64,000 bases of DNA, from assembly GCA_013399855.1 (NCBI GenBank), contig VXAY01002475.1, positions 188,481-252,480 of the forward strand, read 5' to 3'. The DNA is from Oxyruncus cristatus (Eukaryota; Chordata; Aves; Passeriformes; Cotingidae). This document shows positions 39,863 to 53,713 of this stretch, piece after piece. Positions within the stretch are counted from its first letter, which is position 1. Each line of letters begins with the position of its first letter. Position numbers and translations under genes: made by a program. Below the pieces are notes generated by a model. It had not been told where the DNA came from and did not search any database. It worked only from the letters and a program-made list of their open reading frames with translations.

Positions 39863-41696
39863 ATTGTTATCAGTATTTCCCTTACAAACCTCCCTTTTTA
39901 AAGAATTCTTATTACTTGACTGTTAAAATATGTTTCTGGGCAGAAACAAGGGCTCACTGTGCACAGGCAAATTTTTAAATTGAAAACGGCCTCCAAAATT
40001 GCTCCAGCAATTTTCTGCACACAATTGTTTCCATGTGAAAAGATCCACATTTAGTCATGAAAACAGCACATTTAAAAAATAAATAAATAAAGATTCTACC
40101 AACTCAGCATTCAATCTTAAGCAGTAGTATGGCCCTGAGTTATCACTACTGTGGATGCACACACTAATACCCAAAGTCCAAATAAGAACAATGCCAGAAA
40201 GTAAGAGCTGTTAGATTTTCCCCTACATTTGCATATAAATATATAAAAAGTTTGAAAGTGCAGTTTCTGGACTAAATTTGAATTCAACCAAGGGATTATT
40301 TAATAGAACCTCAAGCCAGTAACCATTTTCTTTCCTAACATACAGTTTGTCCTTTGGCAGATATTCCAAAAGAAGCAGCAAAATGATGAGGCTTTAGGTT
40401 TTTAATATATTTTTCAAATATTCATTTCTATTCCCGAAGAGAATAATGTGATCTAAATCTTATCAGCTGACACTCTATCTCTAAATTCATTGTTTTGTCC
40501 TTACATTTCCAGCTATTCTACTTTTTTAACCAGCTAGGATTTTTGGAAGATAAAATCGCTGTTACAAACCATTTTGTACATATTACTAAAGACAATATAA
40601 TTGCCAAAAACGTCAACACTTTTAAGCGAGATAAACACTTCTCTTAATCCAAATTGTCAAAGCAATCATCTACATTTTGTTACACCAAAAAGGCTTTCTA
40701 AAAAACAGCGTGATGTTAGGGATCCGTGTCAATAAATTACACAGCAAAGCAGAGTGAAGTTGCTAAACTGTTTCTGTCTTCAATGGAGAGCACACACGCA
40801 TTCCCTCAAATCCTCAGTCTCTGTGCAGCACAGGTAAAGAGACAAACTAGAAGTGCCACCTCAGTTACTGATCTTGTTTAGCAATATGTCTCTAACAGTG
40901 ACAGAAAAAGACTCTCAGGAATAAAATGCAAGAAATCTCTATATACGAAATTATAGCTTCTCCCAGAAGGAGATCCCTACAACTACAGATATGTCTGTGT
41001 GTACATATATTTATAATGTGTGTGTATACACACCACTAATTTTAAAAATTATTCATTTATTAGCTATTTGTTCTAGTATGTGCATTCTCTTGAATACTCA
41101 TATGAGGGGAGTTTCTGCAGCACCATCCCCCCAAGACTTTGGACAAAGGAACAGGATTTTTCATTTTTTGGAGTTTGGACACCAGTTAAGCTACTCTGCA
41201 TGCACATGGCTTGAGTGCAATCTGCAGACACAGAACCTTTGCACTCTTAATAAAGAACTGGGTTTAGTTTAGAGAGATGGAGGCCTCCTGTATTATTACC
41301 CACCATGTGGTACACGAAACAACTCTCAGTCAGGCCTGAAGGCTCGTAGCACCAAGGGCTGGAGGCTCACAGATGAAAAGACAATGCTGGCCAAAGACTG
41401 ATTACGATGCAAAGCTATTTGCTATTTGGAACTGAAATAGTGCTCATCACAACAAGCCTGGAAGCAATACTGGTTCACTGATGCCTGAGCCATTTATAAA
41501 GCCAGAAATTCATGTTTTTGGAGGGGTTTTTTTCCACTGCTTTAAACTGTGTTTAACTGGTCCTCATTTCTCATAACAGCTGAGCTGACTACACCACTGC
41601 AGTCATCACCCATTTCTATATGCACAGATTTTCTAATATAGTAATTTTATCATTATACACCACTATTACAGATTTAGAGAATCAGTGGTATATGTA

Positions 41697-41740
41697 AAAA
41701 AAAGTAAAAACAAAACAAAAGCCTTCCCCCCCCCAAACAA
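41697..41740. repeat. A-rich tract with C9 run
   Basis: Short AAAAC units are followed by CCTTCCCCCCCCC. This is low-complexity intronic sequence with no associated element recognised. Confidence 0.8.
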
Positions 41741-44700
41741 ATTCGGAAGACAAGATTAAAGATTGAAACTTATAGACACCACACCTTTTTCTCTACCACT
41801 ATTATATGATCAGAGTTATTTTTGACAGTTTTGCCTTTTAGTTACATCTAAGTTCACAAACTTGAGGACAAGGTTGCTTCCCAAGGGGCTTTCCCCAAGA
41901 TCTTGTAGTTTCAGTACTAAATCTTTAAAACATGGAATGAAACACAATATATACTGCAACATTAGAGTTCTTCTGAACTCCATCACCAAACACTTTTTTT
42001 TTTAAATGAAAATGCCTCCCTCCTCTTTTGGAACAAGGTAGAAACCAAAGTGTAAAAGAAAAATGCAGCCTCTTTATCTTTCCAAAAATAATTCTCCACA
42101 TGCCCTGCTAATGGAAAATACTTAGTTCTCTGCTATCCTAATACTGTGTAAAGAAACAAAACAAATACTGTGAGGAGGAAGCAACGCCTCTTTATCACTC
42201 ACCACTTCATTGATCACTCAACTTCAATTCAGAATTTTGCCCTACCTGGAGTACTGTAAGCCACGCAAAAATGGGAAACAGGCCTAAATTTGACTGCAGC
42301 TGTTTACTTCTCCTAGGACAAGACCTTTCACCTATTTTAAAGGAGCGGAACAACTAATTGTTCCTTAACACTGTTACAAGATTAGCAAGGGGTTGCAGTT
42401 GTGGAAGAGGACATCACATCTGGCAGGCATAACCTGAAGCCATAAGCCTAACAGATGTAAGCAACTGCTTTGAAAGGAGTCTAATAGCCAGCTATGTTTG
42501 CATACTGGGTCTGATGCCATTCCCATGGGATCCCTTCCTCCGCTCAGGTGATTTAACTGTGTACCTGCAAAGCAATTTTAGTATTTGACTACCTCCACAC
42601 ATACAGACGAGCAGCAAAATTATAGAGTATGTAAAGAGAGTCTAAGCACAAGGCTCATTCTGCACATCAAGAACTAGTGGAAATGCAAGGTCACTTCACA
42701 TGGCCTGCAAGATGGATGTAAATGAAAGTGGGGGTAAGCAAAGGCAAGCACTACTCAGGGGCAAAGTAGAGCTCATTTCATCCCAAGGCTGGCTGGGCTT
42801 TACCACTGCTTCTGCAGCCCTAGTGCTATGGAGACTTCTGTGGGAGGAGACTGGATGCTGCAAAGTAAATTTACTTCTCTGAGGATCCCAGCGTTACCTG
42901 GAGCTGAAGCCTGCCAGCTTACAGAGCCCTAAGCAGTTCTCAGACACTCCGTCCTCTATAGTCTCTTGAACACCCCAGTGCTTATGGTTTCAGACAGATT
43001 CAGAGAGATGGGAGGTGAGGGGAGGGCAGGATTTTCCTTTTCAAACCCGAAAAGAAAATTAATTCCCCCAAATCTAAAACTCAGGGTCCCCCACCAATCT
43101 CTGTGTTTTCTCCTGAAGGGACTTTTTCTGGTTCTCTGCTCCCAAGAAGAAAAGCCAGTAAAATGACAGACCTCCAGAGAAGAAAAAAATAAAATCACTG
43201 CAGGGGACTACACAAAAATACAAAAATAAGTCACCTGGACCACAAACTATATTGGCTCTGGGCTTTCATCTCTACAATAGACCGTACTGTTAGTATGGCT
43301 CATTGCCCAGCCAGACTCTGGATTTACAGAGAACTCCTCACTAAGTAGAACACCCAATATCAAAGAACTCACACTAACTTTATTCTTTAACCCATCCTTA
43401 AACCAACTTAAATACTTAGATTACTTGCTGAAAGGAGACTGTAGTTGTTTATATAAGTCAGTGGCTGATTAGCCACCTGTTTTTGCAACACAAACAACAT
43501 ACAGGTCAGTTCATTTTAAGCAGACAGAGGGCGTCTTCCCAAACAATATTGAGAAAGAACAGCAAGAGTTAAATTGTTTTAAAAACATATTTCCCTACTG
43601 CTCCCCTGTGAAAAATGCTCAAAAGAGACTTTTTTCAAACCTAGCCATCTAGGGCTTGATGCAAATGCTGAAGAAACTGGGCTGCTTTCAGTTCTTTTCA
43701 CATGACAAAATGTTTAAGCACTTGGAACCAAAGTTTCACAACTGTACTTTCTAAGCTGAAAACTATGGACGTATGTACAAGTCATTTAAGACTAATACAA
43801 AGAACAATATAATTTTATAACCATAGATTGACTATTCACTGGAGGCTGGTTTGGCCAGCCCTGTAGCATATTCCCTACTTTACACAGAGTTAGTTCTTCT
43901 CTTTAAGGAAACATTGTGGCTGGGAAGGGAATTTTAGTTCACTGTCTTAAAACTGGTTTCCTTTTCTTGACTTGGAGATGTCAGTAAAGTGTAAATATTT
44001 TTGAGGAGTCTTTTATTATTGAATAATAGCATTGTTTTATTTCTGATGGGCACATTTTGTGTTCTATTATACTCAGCCCACACAACTTATTACTATCAAT
44101 AAAATAACCGTGCTTAGAAAACCAAATATTGAATCTTTCTCTATACCAAGGTAATTCTTTTCAGCACAGAGGCAATGCTGTGGTTCAGCAAGCAATGGAA
44201 TTCAGGTCGGGAATGACAGGAGCTACCTTCCGAAACTTACTTTTTTCAGTGTTCAACTCAGAGTGAGTTAATAACACAGGCCTTCTCCCTCAAGGTATAT
44301 TGCTACTCCTATTACTCAATTGGGCTATTCCTACATATAAACATTTGCAGAGTAAACAGGACAATTTGTACTGAGATACCAAAGACACAGCATATCCACA
44401 AACACCTGAGCTCACTATAAAGAAAAGACCTGCCAATCTACAGTAACCCAGAAGAACACGAAGTGGGCAGTGTTTTCACAGATACATGCAATACAAGTCC
44501 TTTCATTTTCTCAAAATTCTGTCTTTTGGATTGAAAGAAGGAAACTTCACCAAATTCTGTGCTTCCCATCAAAGCCACAGTTCCCTGAGTCCGTCTATCC
44601 CCTGGGCTAGAGCACGGGAACTGGTGGTACAGGAAGCTTTCTTTATCTCAAGTTATCACTGTCCCATCTAGTCCTCACCTCAGTGTTACAAAATGCTGAA

Positions 44701-47295
44701 TCACTGAGGAGATTCTGGCTCTCTTGTAAAATTTTGGGAGGTCACGTGGTGACATGACTTTGGTATCACACATTTCTCCCTTAAAATTCTCCCCTTCCTC
44801 AGAATGAATTCAGCCTGTAAAGCTACTGCACCTTTAGTGCTGTCTACAAATATTTGCAGTTACTAGCGAAGTATAAGAATTGGGATGAATTAATGAAAAT
44901 TTTACTGTTTCAATCATACACAGATATTGCATTATCTAAGCTACCTTCTTTACTAAAAAATAGTTTTGAAAAAATTCTTACCTATGTATACATTTAAGTG
45001 TCCATGAACACTTAGAAGAAATACACAGGGCACTCTATTTTAAAGACAATTACTCAGCCTATAGTCCTCTTGCCTTAATTGCTGTCGGTGTTCTTACGTA
45101 CTGTCTTCATCAACTAATTTTTCTTTCCAATGATGTCACTGTAATTATTTCTATTCAGCCTGGATGTGTTTCATTACTTAGTCAGTCAGATAGCACCCTT
45201 AGACTTGAATTGCTTGGCCATTTTTGGAACTCAGCTCCCTGTGAAATTTTGCTTCCCTCCTTTCAGGATGGTTTCCAGCCATCATGATATTGTTCTGAGG
45301 TTAGGTCACATTTACTATTTCTATATTCCAGTGTCTTTGCTAGATCATAACACTGGAGCAGTGGTTTCTCTGAGCACACTGGCTCACATCACCTTTCCCT
45401 TGGTAGGTCAGAGAGCAATCACCAGTTCGGCAGAGGTGCCGTGGTTGAAATGGTGGGCATCATTCTTGCACTGGAGCATCTCTGCTAAGAATCACGGATT
45501 TGTTCATTGATCAAAGCAAGTTCCTTAACCAAAGCTCCAGGAGACACTTTTACTAGTGCTTAGTTTTAAGTCTGTGGGCAGGTTCACATGTTTGAAACTT
45601 CTGTGTTTTCCTGGACTGGAGTCCATTATGAAGTTTAAAAGACTTGCTCTAACACAGTAGCCCCAGAAAGCTTGCCCATTTTCCTATACATTCAAGGGAT
45701 CAGTGTCAGCATACCATGAACTAACAAAGGAATAAATATTTTGTTTGGTGATTTTCCTGCAACATCTGGCAAATCATTTATTATCAATAAGTACCAATAA
45801 TTTCATGGAAGCCTCTCCTTTGCTGCCTCTATTGCTTGCCAAAAATACCCTCTTATTCTAGTAAGTCTGGGTGAACAGGGCAGAACATGTTGCTAACATT
45901 TTGAAAACTATCTTTTTCATCTAAAGTGACAAAGACCTTTCCTCCAGGGCACCAGCAGAAAACAGCAAAACTTTGTACCTGAGTTAATAAGCAAGAGCAA
46001 AACAACTAAAACCTTGGGATTTAGCACTTTTTCCAATTGTGATTTTCCAGAGTCCCTGTTCATCAGCATTTAATATTTACCTTTTAGCTTCACAGCATTT
46101 CCTGTTCACTGGGGATATGGGTTATTGCTTTGCAAATTGTATATTAATATTGCTTACCTACAAATACTTTAGATATTATCCCAGGGGCAGTGCTGTATGC
46201 ATTTTGATGAACATTTGAACTTTTAAAATTCAGTAGCATTTATTCTAACCAGAACTAAAAGACAAAGTTGAATTCCAAGTTTGGTGATCAATTTACATAA
46301 ACTGAAGTAGGGCAAAATTCACTCTTATGAAGAAGAGTTGCAATTAAGCAACAAAATCTCCCAACAACAGACCTTATATGCTTGAAAAAGCCAGTCCTGA
46401 CACATGCCCTGAAAAGAAAATACTAGTTTTAGCTTGGAAGGAGCAAACCAAAATGTATTTAGGAGACATATGTCTGCTTAAAAAATTTGGGACTGTAACA
46501 ACTTTTGAAGAAACCTGGCAGTCTATTTCATAAAACAAACAGTTGTTTTTCCTCTTTGGATATTAGTAAGACATCATGAGAGAATTAAAAGAGCTGAAGT
46601 ATTCTCAGATGTTTGCAGCGAACACTCCCCAGTTGAGTGTTTGGAAAATCCAATCTGTAAAATTTCCCATAAACAAAAGGTTTTTAAAAAAATCAGTTCT
46701 GGGATGTTCTTGGCTGAGATTGCTGGAACGAACAGAAATAGGTTTGTGAGCATAAATAGCTGATGAGGACTGTCCTCAGCAATATCTGTGCTAATAAGCC
46801 AAAGATAAAAATAAAGAAAACTAAAAAAGTGAAAGCAAAAAGTGACAGAGCTGGGAAATCTAAGTTGGGATTGCCTTCCATTTTCTCTTACCCTGTTACA
46901 ACTCACTACGGTAGAACACACGGTATAAAACCTGACACCAGACAGTAAACCCAGAACCAAACCAAACTCTGAATGTTCCCAACCCAACTGTATAAAATAC
47001 GCATGAACCTCCCATCTTCTTGCATCAGTGCTCTTGCTGGGCCCAAGTCTTTGGTGCAGTAACTGGTTACATGGGTGCCAGTGTGCCTGTTACACAGAGA
47101 ACTTTCTTCAGTTTCTGCTGAGCACAAAAGCTGGTTGAAACCTTTTTCTTCACACACACAAATATTATAGATGAAAAATTCCAGAAAACCATGTCTACAA
47201 GATGACGCGCAAAATTTTGGAAATAAAAGTGCGAGCAGCAGGGAGGAGTAGAAGGGACAAAGCCCAAAATCTAAGAAAGAAGAAGAGTTTCTTAC

Positions 47296-47361
47296 CTTTC
47301 TGTCATGATTTGATTTGCAGCAATAAGTTCCAGGTTTGATTCTGGCTCTCTTCTCAGAAAC
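47296..47361 (-). CDS. 66-nt internal coding exon of the unidentified gene
   Basis: This minus-strand exon has the acceptor GGTTTAATTTTCCTAG and the donor AGAAAG|GTAAGAAAC. In the shared phase, one base completes an Arg codon from the upstream exon. The exon then reads FLRREPESN followed by LELIAANQIMTE, and leaves AG for the next exon. The second half looks like a helix, possibly part of a coiled coil; this is inference from composition. The length is a multiple of three. Entry and exit phases match the exons on both sides, and that agreement is the main reason to accept it as coding. The family is not recognised. Confidence 0.68.
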
Positions 47362-47713
47362 CTAGGAAAATTAAACCAAACTGGTTGAACGTTCAGCGAA
47401 TGATATATTCATCTTTGTCAGTGAATGAAAACACAAAACTTCACTGGAGGGACAGAGGACAAACGAGTAAAAAATTAAGTTCACTGAACAGCTTTTTTCT
47501 CCCAAATACAGCAATAATTGGCCAAATCATTACTCATTCATAGGCACAATGAAAAAATTGGTCTTTCTTGGCCAAACCCTCTATTCCCATCTCCTCTGAT
47601 GTAGAAGGTTTTGCATCCCCAAGCTTCAAGCATTAGATTTTAGATTAGATTAGTTCAATTGCATCACAGTGACACAGTTTTCCTGCTTCATTATAAGCAT
47701 ACCATGTCATCAG

Positions 47714-47786
47714 ATTTTGGGGGGTTTTGTTTTGTGGTTTTTTGGTGGGAGATTTTTTGGTTTTTGGTTGGTTGGTTGGGGTTTTA
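47714..47786. repeat. G/T-rich low-complexity tract
   Basis: Irregular GTTTT, TGGTTTT and GGTTGGTTGG units almost free of A and C. It is the opposite-strand counterpart of the A/C tracts at 1.0 and 30.2 kb. Confidence 0.85.
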
Positions 47787-48161
47787 ATAAGAAAATATAC
47801 CCAAACAGGCAAAACAAAATAAAAAGCAAAGGTGTTCTATCTAGACCTCTCTTGCTACCACTGCCAAGAGCATTCTTTCTGACCATCTGCTTTGTGGAAA
47901 GTGCTCCTCACATCTTCTAGGCCTTAGATGTCAGGAAATGTGCCTCTGCCTGAACATGAGACTTTTTAGTTGGAAACTATCACAAGAATTCTGTTTTATA
48001 AAAAGTCTTTTTTCCTAAAGCTGCCAAATAAAACCATTTCAAATCAGTTGCAATCACAGCTAAGGCTGCAGAAGGTCAGTGCAAAGCAGCACAGGAAGCT
48101 CCTCAGGATTAATTACTGGCCATCGGGCCACTTTAAACCATAATCTCTTTCTACCACAATC

Positions 48162-48746
48162 TTGGGGATTCTCCTTTACACCTCCCTGGGTTCAGACATC
48201 AGAGCACTGATGAACACTATAGAGCTGCCTCTAAATCACTGTACTCAGGACATGAACAGCTACATACAGAACACACTAACGTGGGCCCTTGTCTGTAGCT
48301 CAGTTTATTCTCTCCGTTTTCCCTCTCTGGATGACCCAATGCTGAGGATCACTCCTGCCAGGAACAGCCCGAGTTCACAAACAAGCATGCCACAAGGCAG
48401 TGTAGCAAGGCATTATTATTATGTCTGCCTAACATGCCAGCACACGCAGCAAGCTTCTTCAAAGCTCTACTCATTTTACTGTGCCAGCTACTCCACCACA
48501 GCAGCAATCAGTACCTACCCAGAAGAGCAATTCTCTGCATCATGGCAAAACCCCACACCAGATGCAGAAACAGCTATAAAAGGAGGCAAAACGGGAACCA
48601 GAGGTTGGGCTCCTCCTGCCAAGAAGCAACTTGGGTGGATCAGCACGCCCCAAGGCCATTGCACTTTTATGGACAAACCAGCCTGCTTTTACGAGCTCTT
48701 GCTAGCTGTACACAAGGAAACCAAACACAGAATCTCAGAATCTTAA
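48162..48746 (+). other. 194-codon open frame of unknown status (longest in window)
   Basis: An uninterrupted ATG-to-stop frame on the plus strand, antisense to the gene's intron. The translation is Ser/Thr-rich with scattered Cys, Tyr and Gln. There is no signal peptide, transmembrane segment, repeat or motif that I recognise. Its 3' end abuts a CR1 remnant. No promoter or poly(A) context supports expression. With so many AT-rich frames scanned, one of this length can arise by chance, so it is recorded as an unsupported ORF and not as a gene. Confidence 0.15.
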
Positions 48747-48843
48747 AATAACTTAGGCCAAAAGAGACCTCTGGAGTCATCTTGTCCAATCCATGCTCAA
48801 AATGGGGCTGACTTGGATTAGGTTAGGGCTCTAAACAAGTCTC
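48721..48843 (-). mobile_element. CR1 LINE 3'-end remnant
   Basis: CAGAATCTCAGAATCTTAAA (decayed terminal repeats) is followed by AGAGACCTCTGGAGTCATCT, TGTCCAATCCATGCTCAAAA and GGGCTGACTTGGATTAGGTT. This is the reverse complement of a CR1 3' end. It is short and diverged. Confidence 0.75.
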
Positions 48844-51800
48844 TACCACACCTTACTATCTGCTGCATTAGAGACTTGGACACCAGGCACCTCAGGCCAT
48901 GATGATATTTTTGGATCACATAAACTGCAACACACATAAAAAGCTTATAAACAGAGGGCAGAAGAAGAAACTACTAGGAGGAATAGCATGTTCATGGCCA
49001 AATTCAGACCACGTGCTTCCTTCTAACCTCAGTAGAAATACATAACGTGGGTTCAATGCACACAGTGCTTTTAAAAAACAGACACATTCAAGGAACTCAG
49101 TGAGGTCTGTATTACACACTTTGTCCTTGCTGATACATCTTTAGTCCACCAGAGTTTAGCAGACATGAAAGAAGAAGTGAAGGCATCTGTAAATGCCACA
49201 CATTTGAAAACAGCCAGCTGGAATGCACTTACAGTGCCCAAAAACATCAGAGTATTTATCATGTCACACCCCAGGATGGGACCAAAGCACCAGTCTTGGC
49301 AGAGTTTGGCAGGGTTATCAGTTGCTGTTTTCATTTACTTGGCTTTAGCTGAGAGTTCGGAAACATCACTTCAGATGGGAGTTCTCCTTTAGTGAACTTT
49401 ATATGTTACTTGGAAAGGTAAGACAACAACTGATGACAGCTGAAAACTGGTCTCCTCTCTCTCATCTGCAAATGCCAGTTTCTAGTTTCCAGCCTTCAGG
49501 TCCTGAATGTGTTTCATCTGCCAGGACTGTGAAGTCCAGCAGATTGCAAAGGGTCCATCTATCGTCATATTTGTTTCCACATAAATAAACTCAAACACTG
49601 TAACTATTTCGTGTCTCACCCTTTCATGCTCTTCCATTTAGGCCCAGTTACCACAGTAAACCCACCCTTCCCTCATACGGTGTGGCTGAGATACAAGGCA
49701 AAGTGCCAATATTCAGACATGCTCACTTCACCCAGGATACCTCAATATACCTCAGTCTCAACAGTTTCACCAGAAAAAGCCCCAACCTCCTCCTGTCCAT
49801 AAAAGGACCAGAACTTTTGTTTAGCTAAACTTACAGATAATTTTCATTTGTTTTTCTCTGTGTGTTTGCTTTTTGTACAAAAACACCCAAGACTACATGC
49901 TCCAGTGAAACAGGATTACAGGAAATTGTACAGCTCTGATTCCTTGGTACGTCTTAAAATTAATGTTGTTTCTCTGACCTTTTTCCTCACTAAGCTAGTT
50001 AAAATGCTTTTAGTAACAACGATAATTTGATCATTTATAAGAATAATGTTTGGGGTTTTTTTCCTGAAGGAGATTCTCCTCCTTTGTATCTACATTTAGT
50101 GTGTATTCTGTGAACACTTTTTCCCCATGTAACAGAGAGCCAGAAAATCATCTGTCAGGGGATGATGGATGATGAAATCTGCTACTTCGGCCTCAGGGCC
50201 CAGCCCTGCTGCTATACTTGACTTAGCCTTCAGTAGGCACTAAGTGCTCTGTCAGATTCATGCCAAGGGAACAGCATATGCCTGGAACTCCCAAAAGTGT
50301 GGGAACCAGAATAAACAGAGACATTTTTAACATTACCACACGTTTTAAATCTGCTGTGTCACTTTCCTGTAAGCGCTGTCCGTATTTTTGTAATATATAC
50401 AGTCATTGTGGGTTTGTGGCTCTGCCCATCACTGCTGCTCTTTGTTGTATGCTAACCAAGAAAACAAATGAAAAATAAAAGGAATGCACAGCATACATGA
50501 CCATCTGGCTGACTGCTACACTCTTATAGCAAAGTAGACACGAGTTCTTGGGGTTTCTTTTCTCCCTTCCCCTTGACGATGTTTTTGTTGGTTTGTCACA
50601 ACAAGCCTTTTCTCACCTCACACAGCTTTATTAATTCAGGTTTTTTTAGAGTCCTCTTGGGTGCTGTATCACCACACCATAGATATGTACAACAGGGCTA
50701 CAGTTAAAAGACATCTTCCCTTCTTCTTAATACTACAAACATTCCATCAATCGTTGAGTTATGCTGCTTGTCTTGGATGGACTGCAGGACTCTCAAAATC
50801 TCAAGCATTTCCATTATAAGTCCCGGGTCCCACAGGTCCAAGGTAAAATGATGGTTTAAAAATTATGCCAAGCATAAGCATGGTTTTCTAATGCATGTTT
50901 TGATTTCATATTGCCTAACCACTGATTATAACCAGGCTTTTAAAACAATTTTCTTAAAAGAGAATGGGTCAAATGAAGCTATGATGGAATTTCCATCCTT
51001 CAGAAATTCCTCAGTGATGAATATCACTGTGTCTCCTTCTCTTTCATCAGAGCCTTCTTAAGATACAATATTTATATTGTGGCAAGTAGTAAAAGGTTTG
51101 ATTCCTTGTTTAGGAGAGGCTGAGAGAAAATGCCATAAAAATTAATAGTTCAAATTACACAAAATCATCTTGACAGTCTTTTTCTCCCCCTAGTGCATGT
51201 ATTATCCTTACCCGCAGAGATCAGTAGAGAAGCTTTGTGAAAAACTTCTCAAGTAAATGCCCCTACAGTTCAAACAGGGATATTCTCCAGCCCTGTGTTA
51301 CCACTCAATTTCTGAGGAAGAGGCTTACCAGCATTTTACTCCCTTCCTATACTTTTTAAGAACTCACAGAACTCATTGAGGCCTAACAGGCCCTAAAAAA
51401 CACCTGCATTTACATTCTTCAATCAGTCACATTAACCTTTACAGGCATCAGCAGGGGCTCCTGCAGCACCAAAAAGCTACTTAGCAAGGCAAGTACTAGG
51501 AACCATTGAAATGAAAGGAAATTTTTAGACTAGATTCACAACTCAAATTCCAAATTTCTTTGATTTTGACATGAATATTTATGTATTAGGTAAGGATGGC
51601 CATTTGCAGCCCCCACAATGAAAACTGAACTCAGGTTATTAGATGAGGATCCATTTCTCTGCAGTATTATTAGGCATTTCTTTTCTACAACATGCATTAA
51701 TACAAGAAGATATCCCAAGGTCCATTCATCTTGCTTTACAGATGGGTTTAGCTGACAGCTATGAGCCTGACTTGTCTTTTATGTCAATGCATTCATCCCA

Positions 51801-53052
51801 GCACCACTCCAGGCTTCCCTACAAAATATGCCCATCGTTCAACAGCTGCAGAACAGTTTAAATGCTCTTATCTACTCACTTGAAATCCCACCCCCTGGGC
51901 AAACTGTTCCCCGAGATGATCTTTACCCTTCTCTTGAATCTAATGCACTGAGACCTAAAAAGACATTGTGTCCAGAGAATGGTGTGGCTACAGTAACAAT
52001 TACCAGTTCAGCAAATCAGCTTCTCATTGCAAGCACTGCTGGGGCTATATATAAACTAAGAAGAACCCAGAGTCATTGTGTCAGCAATTCTCAAAGAGTA
52101 TTTTAAATGGTATCAAGTTTAATAAAACTTTTACAACGCAGTACAGAGTGTACTTCGTGTTCCTTTGAAATTGATGGAACAAGCCAATTTTTCCAGGTTT
52201 GTAGGCATAACATTTATTAAATTATAATAAGAAAATAGCTATTTAAAACCATGAAATGAAAGACTATAATATACATTTAAAGGTCAACAACTGCACAAGT
52301 TTCCCTATTATATATTTTATCTGAGAAGTATTGGGAGACAAAGGAGCTCTGACTCCATACACATACAGCTGCACACTGTCACTATTCCCTGCTCTGACTT
52401 GGACAAGGAATTACATACTGTTATGGGATGGCCCTGCTTCACCCAAGCCTTTTACAGAACTGCCTTCACCTATTAAAATAGTGACTTACAGCCTTTAAAT
52501 AATTTCCACCATATGTACTACATAAAGATGGAGCTTTTGGAGCTGCAGCAGCAAGGTCAGACTGAAATACAGGGATTTTATTCTATCTCTGCCCTATAGT
52601 TCCTTCAGTACTTTCCTTAGATCAGGAGAGTACTGATTACCACCTACACCCCAATTTCTTTTCTGCAACTATGGAAGGTTGGTATGTCTTCCACAAGGGA
52701 AGAGAGGCTGTGTTAACTAACACTGCCACACAGAAACAGAGATGATCAATAAGGAAAAGCCAATGAGAAAACACCCAAATGGAGTGGCAACTTCAGCACT
52801 GAGAGACTGGAAAGAAATGTGATCTAGGTTTTGGCTTTTAAAAGCATTTTAATGTTTCAGCATTAAAACATTTTTATTTCTTCCTAAATATGCTTAACAT
52901 CAAACTTGAACTACAAGGAAAACAATAAATATTACTGGGGTTTTTTTTTCAAAGTGCTATTTCAGTGGGCCTCATTCCACATTCTACTCTATTCACTGAA
53001 ACTGAGGGTATTTAGATGGATTTAAACAGGACTTTTTTTTTTTTTTTTTTTG

Positions 53053-53096
53053 GCAACACCTTGAGTGATACANTTTGCAACACCTTGAGTGATACA
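53053..53096. other. Duplicated 20-mer around an ambiguous base, next to poly-T
   Basis: The 20-mer GCAACACCTTGAGTGATACA occurs at 53053-53072 and again at 53077-53096, separated by NTTT with the N at 53073. A run of about 19 T (53033-53051) lies just before. The arrangement suggests an imperfect gap closure or read-join error at a homopolymer and not a biological repeat. Confidence 0.85.
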
Positions 53097-53713
53097 TCTT
53101 CCTGGATGCACATGCAACAGAATACATACACATGGACAAGAGCACATCATCAAGTGGTTTTTTATAAACACCTTTCATTTACTAATAATTGCAACTATTT
53201 TCCCAAATTCATAATGTAAATCCCAATATCGTAACAAACTGAAATCTAGTCTTCTTGATATAGGCCTGCCTCAGTTTCACAGACCTCAAGAAATCTTCAT
53301 TAATGTTTCCTTCTACTCTGTGGATGTATCAATATAGATTGCATACAGAGCCTGATATAAATCCATTGACATCTATGGAACACTTCAAGAGAAAGTAATT
53401 TGGATCAGTGTGGGCAACCTTATGCCTTTAGGCTACTAATCAGCTTTCGAGCTTTAAATTCAGCTGGCTTAAATGATATATAAAACTACAGAGAGGCACT
53501 CTTACAGTATTCATCACATATGTAAAATACAACATAGAAACGCTATCACAACACACAAATCCAGGTGTTTAATGATGAATGTTTTAAAATTGGCACAACT
53601 TTGAAAAGCCCAGCTGTGATTAGGATATAATTATCTTATGCAAGAAATCCTTTTCAGGGCTATAATTCTTTGCTGCTTGCGACAGGAACAGACTTTTGTT
53701 ATTTTCCACTCAC

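Larger units (their letters stand above)
14652..47295 (-). other. 32.6-kb intron holding most CR1 copies and a CpG-rich island
   Basis: Bounded on the minus strand by GTAAGA (donor, 47290-47295) and CAG (acceptor, at 14652-14654). Apart from the repeats and the CpG-rich block listed separately, I see AT-rich sequence with chance frames only. This covers 15.1-17.1 kb, 17.2-27.4 kb, 28.8-32.2 kb, 32.4-34.5 kb, 36.0-39.2 kb and 39.9-47.2 kb. No additional in-phase exon with strong splice sites on the minus strand was recognised, though short exons could be missed by eye. Confidence 0.5.
47362..53713 (-). other. 6.4-kb intron, one CR1 remnant inside
   Basis: Bounded on the minus strand by GTGAGT (donor, 53708-53713) and CTAG (acceptor, at 47362-47365). 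It contains a G/T-rich tract at 47714-47786, a CR1 3' fragment at 48721-48843 and an ambiguous base at 53073. It also contains the longest open frame of the window (48162-48746, plus strand), for which I see no homology, signal or splice support. Confidence 0.5.
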
